Made by a program: the position numbers and the translations under genes
Notes under the pieces: generated by a model
The model's input: only the letters and a program-made list of their open reading frames with translations
What the model was told of the DNA's origin: nothing
The model's database searches: none
In this document: positions 10,176 to 18,975 of the stretch, piece by piece
Layout: every line of letters starts with the position of its first letter
How positions within the stretch are numbered: the first letter of the stretch is position 1
NCBI GenBank assembly: GCA_039602395.1
Contig: JBCNJP010000008.1
Coordinates: 18,792,354 to 18,856,353 of the forward strand
Origin: Deinandra increscens subsp. villosa
Taxonomy: Eukaryota > Streptophyta > Magnoliopsida > Asterales > Asteraceae
Direction of reading: 5' to 3'
DNA length: 64,000 nt

Positions 10176-11957
10176 CTAAAAAGTTTAATTTTGTTTCCAA
10201 AACACTTCTGCAAGCCAATTGAATACACGACCCTTTACACTTTGATTATGTTCCATCAAGCAGATAAGATTTTAAAATTCTGGAAATGCTGACTAACTCA
10301 CACACATCAGGATTCAATTACGCAAGCATCAAACTCTTCACAATTTATCGATCTTATCAAAAATGAAGCAGAAAGAAAATCATTTCGGATTTTCTAACTT
10401 TAAATTAAAACACACCAAAAATCTTTTTGAGTTTTCTAATAAGAAATGTAAAACGACTATACAAACAAACTCTATTTTAATTTTGAGAAAGATCCAGACG
10501 TGAGATCATATCAACCAATACGCATCAAACACATTTCAATTTCAAATTTAATCAGCATGTAAGACAAGCAGATCACGAATGCATCATTTTGATATTGATC
10601 TTGCACTATACAGATATTAAGCATGCACTAATAGTATTTATCATTTTTGGATATGCTTAAGGTGTATTAATCATGCACTGATCACCCAGCCTCACTCTAT
10701 CAAAGAAGTTAACAAATCATCATATTTATCTGATTTTTCTTTTGTTTCTTTTCAAATTGAGACATGCGTTCATGATGTTTCATGCAAAAATAAAGCAGAA
10801 CCCTAAGTGAACAGCAATCAGGTCGGCCGCAAAGCACGTAGAGAGAGCCCGATGCACTTAGGAAAATAAAAAATTAAAAATAAAGCAGAAGACGTATATA
10901 TCAACAACAATCAGGTCGGCCTTCAGGGCACGCAGAGAAAGTCCGATGATATATACTAAACACCAAGAAAATAAAGAAGAGACTCAATCAGCAAGTGATC
11001 AGGTCGGCCGCATAGGCACGCAAGGAAGACCCACTGAGTTGAGTGTAAAAATGGCGTAAAGCCTTATTACAAAGCATGCGTACATCAGAACATCTCTTAT
11101 TCTATTTTTATAAGATATCAGAATCATTGCAACACTTATCAAGAAATGAAAACTAGAGTATTATCAGGCAAGCTTTATGTTTATATCCTACTCATAGATA
11201 TCATATTAGTCATGCACACCCATAGATCATACAAGTACAGTACAGCTTTTATTTTTACTCTATCCATGGCAGATAACGCATGTTGATGTACTATCATTTC
11301 TCACTTGGTCGGATCAATTTCTCATTTTTTGAAATTTTAAAGTTTTTATTTTCTGATTTATTTACTCTTCCCCCAAAATCCACAAATACTTTATTTTTGG
11401 ATTTTCAATAAGAAAAACTAAAAAACAAAACAAAATTGATTCGATCGATACTTGACACAATTTTGAAAAAATCAACCGAAGGGGTTACCGATATGATGCA
11501 TGCAATTTATCCTTCATCCGATAGTATCATTAAGTCAGGCATTCCAATCATACAGTTTATATTTTGAAAAACGCTTGAATGGAGACACCTTTTAAGCAGT
11601 TTTAATGTGATTTACCCCCAATTCCCCCACAATGTTGCAAACAAGGACATCAATAATCAGTTATGAGAGAAATTGCAAGGTAAATGGAACTTAATTACTC
11701 CCTTGATCATATTCGAGTGACGATTGGCCAGAAATCATTGGAAGGTAGATGACGTGATCATTGATTTCTTGATTTAGGAATTTGGCCAATCAACATGCTT
11801 AATTGCAACAGCCACCTGATTCAAGACAAAGTGAATTTAGCATGCAGGTCTAAATAAGACAAACTTAAGATAAAACAAAGTTAAAAGAATATGTACAAAA
11901 ATTTAAGACAAAATGAATTCAAAATTATTTTTTTATTTTTATTTTTATTTTTATTTT
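10176..11957 (-). other. E2 post-pol spacer
   Basis: Non-coding. In element sense it carries two C-rich/G-rich tracts (plus-strand CCCCCAATTCCCCC near 11613 and CTTCCCCCAAAATCC near 11370) resembling additional internal polypurine tracts. A segment follows that matches E3 (TGAGAAATTG.ATCCGAC..., GAGAAATGATAGTACAT), then three stem-loops, then a CAAAAAGATTTTTGGTGTGTTTT block also kept in E3 and E6. Confidence 0.8.
10802..11044 (-). ncRNA. Three tandem stem-loops, E2 copy
   Basis: Unit 1: CCTAAGTG (10802-10809) pairs with CACTTAGG (10855-10862). Unit 2: GTATATATCA (10894-10903) pairs with TGATATATAC (10947-10956). Unit 3: ACTCAATCAG (10982-10991) pairs with CTGAGTTGAGT (11034-11044) with one bulge. 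The stems are unrelated in sequence. The enclosed core is conserved: on the plus strand CAGGTCGGCC, a spacer, GCACG(T/C)AG.GA.AG and CCCGAT, with an inner TCGG/CCGA pairing. I type it as RNA structure on the complementarity; expression is inferred. Confidence 0.8.
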
Positions 11958-14900
11958 TTATTTATTTAAAAGGAAATCATGCCCAGCATTTTTTATAAGC
12001 TCATAAAAGCGGGGTTTATCAAAGGTTTTGGTGAAATTATCAGCTTTCTGGGCCTTGGTTTCAATGGGAATAACATCGATAAACCCTTTTTCCTGAGCGT
12101 CACGGATTGCATGAACCCTGGTTTCGATGTGCTTTGTTCTCGTATGATGAATCGGGTTCTTGGAGATTCCAACAGCGGCTTCGTTGTCACAGAACAGCAG
12201 TGTATGAAGGAAGTTGACTCCATAATCCATCATCTGGTGTTGAATCCACAGCACTTGACAACAGCAACTTGAGGCGGCAATGTATTCAGCTTCACCTGTG
12301 GATAAAGAGACAGTTGTTTGCTTTTTGCTTTGCCATGAAACCAAGCATTCCCCCAGAAACTGGCATCCTCCAGAAACTGACTTTCGATCGAGCTTGCATC
12401 CTCCGTGATCACTATCGGAATATGAATTAAGTTCAAAGCTTCCACCCCTAGGATACCATAAACCCAATCTGGATGAACCTTTCAAATAACGGAAAATTCG
12501 CTTGACGGCCTTTTCATGAGATTCCCTTGGGTCAGCCTGATAACGAGCACAGTAGCATACGGCAAAAGTGATATCCGGACGACTGGCTGTGAGATACATA
12601 AGAGACCCAATCATTGATCGATAATACTTGGGGTCAACCGGCTTTCCTTGATTGTCAGGAGTTAAACATGTCTGAGATGTGAAAGGAGTGAGTTCAGCAG
12701 AAGCGTCGTTCATCTTGTATTTCTTCAGAATTTCCAGAATGTACTTTTCTTGATGAATGAGAATGCCGTCTGGCTTTTGTTCCACCTGCAAGCGAAGAAA
12801 GAAACACATTTCCCCCATCATACTCATTTCGAATTTCTCCTTCATCAATTCCTCAAACTCGCAACACAGCTTCTCATTTGTTGAACCAAAAATGATATCG
12901 TCTACATACACTTGAACAATCAGCACTTCACCGTTGACCTCTTTCTTAAACAATGTCATGTCGATGGATCCACGTGTAAAACCTTTACCCAAAAGATATT
13001 GAGTCAAAGTCTCGTACCAAATTCTGGGAGCCTGATGTAGACCGTAGAGAGATTTATCGAGCTTGTACACTTTGTCAGGAAATTCATGATCTTCGAAGCC
13101 TGGAGGTTGATTCACATAGATTTCTTCATCAATATCCCCATATAAGAAAGCGCACTTGACGTCCATTTGAAACACCTCGAAATCCTTGTGTGCAGCATGA
13201 GCCAGGAAAATTCGAATGGCCTCAATGCGTGCAACAGGTGCAAACACATCGGTATAGTCAATTCCTTCTTCTTGGTAAAACCCTTGAACCACCAGTCTGG
13301 CCTTGTTTCTGATCACGACACCTCTATCATCTGGATTGTTCCGAAAGACCCACTTTGTACCAATTGGAACCTTGTTCTCTGGAAGATCCACTAATTCCCA
13401 CACCTTCAGCTTTCTGAATTGTTGCAGCTCAGACTGCATGGAGTCCACCCAACTTGGATCTGCTAAAGCTTCTTTTACATTTTTAGGAACGATCTGGGAC
13501 AGAAAACATGCGAACAAACATTCATTGATCAATCCAGACTGATGACGAGTCCTCACTCCATCCGTAATAGAACCAATGACGAAGTCATGCGGATGATCTT
13601 TTAAGGTTTTGAAATTTGAGTCAAGGTTGAGGGGAGCGGGTTCGGAGGTTTGATGGGGTAATTCATGAGAGGAAGATGGAGGGTCGGGTTGATGCGAAGG
13701 TTGTGAGGATGAGGATGGGTTTTGTTGTTGAATTTCGGAGTGAGGGGTGATAATAACGAGAGGAGGATTATCATTTGCTTCAGCAAGGATAGGGAGATTG
13801 AATGACTTGAATAGAGTATCTGAATCATAAAACCATTCTGGTCCAGACCCGGTGTTGGGAGAGTTTGATTCTTGCCAGTCAACGTAGTAGGATTCCTGCA
13901 CAATTCGAGTTCGTTTGTTATAAACTCTATAAGCTTTTTGTGAAGATGAATACCCCATAAAGAAACATTCGTCAGAGACAGCTCCAAATTTCGTAATTTG
14001 AGCTTCGGTATTCAGCAATGTGCACGAACATCCAAACGGCTTAAAGAAATCAATCAGTGGCTTCCTTCCATGATACAGCTCATATGACGTCTTCATCTTA
14101 TCTTTCACGATTAGGACACGGTTCAGCACGTAGGACGCACAGTTCACAGCTTCAGCCCAAAAGATAATCGGCAGCTTTGATTCAATCAACATTGTACGAG
14201 CAGCTTCCACAAGTGTGCGATTCTTCCTTTCAGCAACTCCATTCTGCTGCGGAGTTCTTGCTGCACTGTATTGTCGAAGAATCCCTTTGTTTGCGCATAA
14301 AGAGTCAAAGATCTGATTACGAAATTCAGTTCCATTTTCGCTTCTGATTGCCTTGACTTTCTTACTTCTTGAACTCTCCACGGACAGGATAATATTCTGT
14401 AAAGCTTCAGTCGTGTCACTCTTTTGCTTCAAGAACCTAACCCGAAGAGTACCTGGAATAATCATCAGTGACAACAAGACAGTAAGACCTTTTACCCAGA
14501 CTTTGAACACTAATAGGTCCAAATAAATCAGTGTGAAGCAATTCTAAGGGACTCGAAATAGAATTTTCCACTTTTGGCTTATGTGGCTTTTTATGTTGTT
14601 TTCCTTTAGCACATGAAAGACATTTTTCAACGACAGAAAAATCTTTGAACGGAAGACCTCGGACCAAATTGTTTTTGACAAGATTATTTAGAATTTTGAA
14701 GTTTATGTGTCCTAAACGTCTATGCCACAAGAAGCACTCAGATACAGAAGCTTTTGAAAGTAAAAAGGTCATGGAGGAAGAGTGAGATGCAGTGGATTTC
14801 ATATTCAGCAAGTATGTGTCATTGATGCGAGGTGCACGCATCGCCACCATCTCTTCGGGCACATTGAACTCAGGCTTGAGAAACAGACATTCTTTTGATT

Positions 14901-15186
14901 TGAACAGCACAGGTATATTCTTGTCACAGATCTGTGACACACTTAGAAGATTAAACTGCAATTCGGGAACATAGTTGACTTGCTCCAGAGTAAGAGACCC
15001 ATATGATACATCTCCTTGTCCAACCATCTTTCCACCTCTCTTATCACCTGCAAAAGAAACAAACCCACCATCCACGATCCTGTAATTTGTAAGCAGGTCT
15101 TTCAACCCTGTCATATGCCGATAGCATCCCGAACCTATATGCCAATAGCTATTTGCTGAGTTCTTCGGGAGTGCCTGGCAATACAA
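11958..15186 (-). pseudogene. pol: E2 pol: protease, integrase, reverse transcriptase, RNase H
   Basis: Protease motif reads HIGSGCYRHMTG, so the catalytic Asp of D-S/T-G is Gly. The GAG-pre-integrase zinc region HRRLGHINF...CLSCAKGKQHK follows, then the integrase core with HTDLFGP, SENGTEF (second catalytic Asp replaced by Glu) and PQQNGVAERKNRT. One frameshift near 14446 (an extra C in what should read YSWVRF) splits the ORF at DDYSRYS. RT has KARLVVQGF, ALYGLHQAP-like SLYGLHQAP and VQVYVDDIIFGS (YVDD near 12894-12908). RNase H has YSDSDHGGC, STGEAEYIAASS and DNEAAVGISKNP, ending near FTKTFDKPRFYEL. Pol is in the same frame as gag, after the gag stop. Confidence 0.93.
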
Positions 15187-15195
15187 GACAAGAAA

Positions 15196-17829
15196 TTACT
15201 TAATAACGGGTACCCAGACTTTTGCACTTCTGGGATTAGTAACTTTCTGCTTTCCCTCAAAGAATCGTTTTACAAAACTGGTTACCTTGTGGCCAAAGGA
15301 TCTATCATGGTTTGTTCGGTTTAATTTCTCTTTGCAATGCTTAACAACATGATCATCCTTACCACATCTGAAACAGTGAGATTTGTGACTTGTGCAGGAG
15401 GAAGTTTCTGAAAGCCTTTCTTCCTCACAATCTGATGTGTTAGAATCAGAATCACTGTTGGTTTCAAAATCCACCTTTGTTTTATCATTTGAAATCTTTG
15501 CATTATTAATTTTGATAACGGTTTTGGCAGGTTTAGTTTTCAAAGATGATTTCTTTTCTTGAGAAACATGATTTTCGGTAGGTTTTGAAATTCGTATTGG
15601 AGTGAAAGAAGGATTTGGATTAGAAAGAAATTTGTTGAAGCAATTTTGAGATGTACTTGCATGACATTGATCATTTTCATTTGAAACAAAACTTTCTTGA
15701 TTAACAGACACGGACTCATCACTACTGCTATCTAAAGAAGAACAACTACTAGCTATACTACTGTCTGTGCTAGACTTCTTGGAATGAGAACTACTACTCG
15801 TAACAGACTCCTTAGATTTAAGACTACCGCATCCAAGCCCACTTGTGTTACCATATCCATAATCAAAATCCTCCCTGATCTCCTTATGGTTCACTCCTTC
15901 TAGACCTGCATGCAGACTGTTAGCATCACTAGGAATTAAATCATTTAGAGGATGAGGTTTCGGAGTAGGTGAGTAACAATGCGTGCTCGGAGGAGGGTAA
16001 ACTTTAGGAAACACCTTTTCCTTTTCCTCCATACCCACCCCGGTTTTTATTCTAGCTCCTCGTTGTTTAACGAGCATCTCTTCAACTTTCATTTGAGAAA
16101 CGGTCCATCTATCTAACTTAGTCTGAAGTTGAGAGGCTTCGAATTGGGCTAATGTAACTCTTTCCGAAAGCATGTTTAATTCAACATTTTTAGCAAGACG
16201 AGTTTGTTTAAAATGTTCATTTTCATGCATTGCCTCATTTAATTTCACAAAATATTTTGATTCATTTTCTTTTAATTGGGTGTTCATCGTTTTTAATTCA
16301 TTGTTGTTGTCAATCAACAATCGATTGGCCTTGTAGATGCCGAACAAACGAATTCTACAAGGATAAGAGCACATATCTTGAACAGATTCATATGAAAGAT
16401 CCATTATAACCTTTTCTGCAGCAAGAGCTTTCTCACATGTGCACGCAGGTGTGCTTGCCGTTTTCTCATTCATCTTCTTGTCAGCTTCTCCCTTCTCACA
16501 GCTGTTAACTGTGTGGTCATTGCTTTTTTCATGAATTTGAGCCGCAAGAGCTTGATTTATGGCTTCCTCAGCTTCAGAGACCTCCGAGCTCCAGTCAAAG
16601 TTAGTCAGAAGAGCCACTTCTTTGTTTGGCTTGGCTTCAGCTTTGTAGGTGATAGGGATGACTCGAGTTGCAGGTTCAGAGGTCGGTTCAGTGACAATTG
16701 GACTCAGGCATTCTCTCTTGAAATGGCCAAGTTGCTTACAGTTGTAACATCTTAGCTTAGCCTTATCGAATCCAACTTTTCCATTTTGATTCTTGAAAGT
16801 GTTTCTCCTAGTACGTTCGAAGAACTTTCTAGCACGAACGGTCAACATGGCCATTTGCCATTTTAAGTCGGTTTCTTCCAGATCATCTGGGTCAACTTGG
16901 TACATATCCTCAGCAGTCAGAGTCGAACCTTGAAGTTCTCCAGCAGCGAAAGCTTGATAACTGTTAGTAAACATTGAGAACAATCCCATAAATTCGGGTG
17001 AGATCTGGGATGTTTGCTGAGCAGCGGCAGAAGCAGTTGAGGATGAACCGGACCCAAGATGGGCAGATTGAATTTGAGATGAGGCTCCTTTGGGTGTAAC
17101 AGTTGAGATGAGAGCCGAATTCAGAGAATACACTTTAGCAGGACCCATGACTTGATTGTACTCTCTCCTTTGAACATCCAGCTCAAATGACTTAAGCTTG
17201 TTAATTACATCCATAAGCTTGTAATCGGAGAAACCCCTCTCTTGTTTCAGCATACGAACCTGAATGCTCCACTCGGGTGGAAGAGCATCCAGCAGCTTCT
17301 TGATTTGTTCAGAGTTAGTGAGTTGTGAATCATACTTCTTCAGATTGCTTGACACGGTCAGAAAACGGTTTGTCAAATCAATTAACTTTTCATTCTTCAT
17401 GCTAGTGAACGAATTGAATTCTTTAGTTGCTTGGGCTTCTTTGTCCTTCACAAGATCTTCATTACCGTCATAAAACTCACAAAGAGCATCAAACAAACTT
17501 TTTGCATCAGAGTGCTCAGCGAAACGATTGTAGATTTCTTGCGACAAGCAGAGAGAAAGAGCACCAAGAGCTTTTTGATCTCGATCAATAAGTTTCAAAT
17601 CCTTCTCAGTAAAGGAAGACGGATTGGTGTTGATCTGGGTTACTTCACCAGTAGTGATGGTTGGAACATGAGGTCCATTGACGATCGACAACCATTGATT
17701 GTAATCGGTGTACAGAAAGAACGATTTCAGACATCGTTTCCAGTCTTCAAAATTGTCTCCGTTGATCAGCCTCGGTGGTCGGTTTGGAGCAATGCTTTCA
17801 GTGTCAGCAACATTGGTACCTGATGCCAT
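15196..17829 (-). CDS. gag: E2 gag polyprotein, intact 877 aa
   Basis: N-terminal RLINGDNFEDWKRCLKSF and the following helical region are the UBN2/DUF4219-type copia Gag domain. Two CCHC zinc knuckles are visible: CYNCKQLGHFKREC (about residues 361-374) and CFRCGKDDHVVKHC (about 819-832). A coiled-coil stretch lies between them (about 500-600), followed by a Ser-rich, acidic linker. The C-terminus is AKVWVPVIK, the same W-V-P ending as E4. The ATG is preceded by an acceptor-like TTTCTTATTTCAG (about 17840-17852), so gag may be translated from a leader-spliced RNA. Gag packages element RNA into virus-like particles. Confidence 0.93.
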   Translation of the reverse strand: MASGTNVADTESIAPNRPPRLINGDNFEDWKRCLKSFFLYTDYNQWLSIVNGPHVPTITTGEVTQINTNPSSFTEKDLKLIDRDQKALGALSLCLSQEIYNRFAEHSDAKSLFDALCEFYDGNEDLVKDKEAQATKEFNSFTSMKNEKLIDLTNRFLTVSSNLKKYDSQLTNSEQIKKLLDALPPEWSIQVRMLKQERGFSDYKLMDVINKLKSFELDVQRREYNQVMGPAKVYSLNSALISTVTPKGASSQIQSAHLGSGSSSTASAAAQQTSQISPEFMGLFSMFTNSYQAFAAGELQGSTLTAEDMYQVDPDDLEETDLKWQMAMLTVRARKFFERTRRNTFKNQNGKVGFDKAKLRCYNCKQLGHFKRECLSPIVTEPTSEPATRVIPITYKAEAKPNKEVALLTNFDWSSEVSEAEEAINQALAAQIHEKSNDHTVNSCEKGEADKKMNEKTASTPACTCEKALAAEKVIMDLSYESVQDMCSYPCRIRLFGIYKANRLLIDNNNELKTMNTQLKENESKYFVKLNEAMHENEHFKQTRLAKNVELNMLSERVTLAQFEASQLQTKLDRWTVSQMKVEEMLVKQRGARIKTGVGMEEKEKVFPKVYPPPSTHCYSPTPKPHPLNDLIPSDANSLHAGLEGVNHKEIREDFDYGYGNTSGLGCGSLKSKESVTSSSSHSKKSSTDSSIASSCSSLDSSSDESVSVNQESFVSNENDQCHASTSQNCFNKFLSNPNPSFTPIRISKPTENHVSQEKKSSLKTKPAKTVIKINNAKISNDKTKVDFETNSDSDSNTSDCEEERLSETSSCTSHKSHCFRCGKDDHVVKHCKEKLNRTNHDRSFGHKVTSFVKRFFEGKQKVTNPRSAKVWVPVIK

Positions 17830-17879
17830 CTCAAATCAGCCTGAAATAAGAAAGACACAAACAAACAAAGAACAAGACA

Positions 17880-18270
17880 ATTTGGTTAGTTTCGCTGGGA
17901 GAATTAGTTTTGCCAGCAATTTCGCTCGGAAATCCTGATCAGATGAATAATTTCGCTGGAACTTATAATTTAGCCAGCAGTTTCGCTTGGGAACACTGAA
18001 CCAATTCAGCAGATTCGCCAACTAGTTTTGCTGTATGCACGGGCAGTACTTTCGCTAGGAAATACCCGATGACACATAGTTTCGCTAGCTAGATTCGCTG
18101 GAAACTGGTTTGAACTTTCGTCCAAAAAATTAATGTTGTTTCGCCAGTAGTTTCGTCCAAAACAATTGTATGATTCACGGCGACACTATAGTTTCGCTGT
18201 ATAGTATCGCTAGAAGATACAACAGTTTCGCTGTATAGTGTCGCTGGAAGAACCTTAGTTTCGCCCAGAA
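17880..18270 (-). repeat. E2 leader array of AGTTTCGCT words
   Basis: A dozen or more variants of AGTTTCGCT (some as AGTATCGCT, AATTTCGCT, GACACTATAG-linked forms) lie between PBS and gag, matching the E2 LTR and internal words. If the acceptor at about 17840 is used, the array would sit in a leader intron. Confidence 0.8.
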
Positions 18271-18478
18271 CAGAAAACCCTCTTTTTGAAGAAGAAATGA
18301 TCACAAACCAATCCAAATCACTATTGAGTAATGATCAGTTGATTGCATATGCTTCAGGACATCAAAACATACAATATTCAACCACTTTTCAATCCAAAAC
18401 AATCGGATTTCAGATCCAAATAGATTTTCAAATGTTTTACCAAAAACACTCAAAAATACCAAAAATCAAGAGCACAAT

Positions 18479-18491
18479 GGCTCTGATACCA
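18479..18491 (-). promoter_or_regulatory. E2 primer binding site
   Basis: Minus-strand TGGTATCAGAGCC lies three bases inside the 5' LTR, complementary to the 3' end of plant initiator-Met tRNA. It sets the element orientation. Confidence 0.93.
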
Positions 18492-18494
18492 TAT

Positions 18495-18970
18495 TGTTGG
18501 TCCTCACTGATCTTAATCAGTGCTAATGATGGTGTTTTGAGAAGAAAACCAATCAAATATCAATAGATGATGATTTCCAATAGCTAAAATGGGTTTTTAG
18601 TATTGAACAATCACAACATCAACCAAAGGATGATAAGAGATGAACAAAAGCTACAATGATTAAATAAGATGCTCCTAGCCGTCACCAAACTTACCAAAAT
18701 CCAGATATCTTGTATTAGGGTTGAGAATGTTGCAAAAGTTACAAATGAGAGCACAAAGGCTACTATTTATACAAATCAGTAGACAGTTTCGCTGGTAGTT
18801 TCGCTGGCCAAGCGAAACTGTCACTGAGACAACCCTAATCTAGATACCGAGCGAAACAACAGTTTCGCTCGGTAGTTTCGCTAGCTAACAAAAGACAATC
18901 ATTACAAGTGAAACTAAACTAAACAAGCCGACTAAACAAAACTATGAATTCCTCCCTACATTGATTTTCA
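18495..18970 (-). repeat. E2 5' LTR
   Basis: Partner of the LTR at 6198-6661. It carries one additional word (TAGTTTCGCTGG, about 18795-18806). On the minus strand the words end just before TATA box TGTATAAATAG (about 18764-18773). Confidence 0.95.
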
Positions 18971-18975
18971 AGAAC

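Larger units (their letters stand above)
6198..18970 (-). mobile_element. E2: complete Sirevirus-like Ty1/copia retrotransposon
   Basis: LTRs of 464 and 476 bp bound the element and a perfect 5-bp target duplication AGAAC flanks it (6193-6197 and 18971-18975). Order on the minus strand: 5' LTR, PBS, leader with word array, gag, pol, spacer with three stem-loops, two word arrays, third ORF, polypurine tract, 3' LTR. The LTRs differ by 9 substitutions over 464 shared bases (about 1.9%) plus one 12-bp indel, so the insertion is fairly young. It splits the E1 third ORF. Gag is open throughout. Pol has one frameshift plus active-site changes, and the third ORF has stops, so it is probably not autonomous now. 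Confidence 0.96.

Noticed and set aside
11979..12272. Plus-strand ORFs over E2 pol and gag (also 13303-13542, 16513-16755, 17431-17823)
   Set aside because: Shadows of the minus-strand gag-pol reading.
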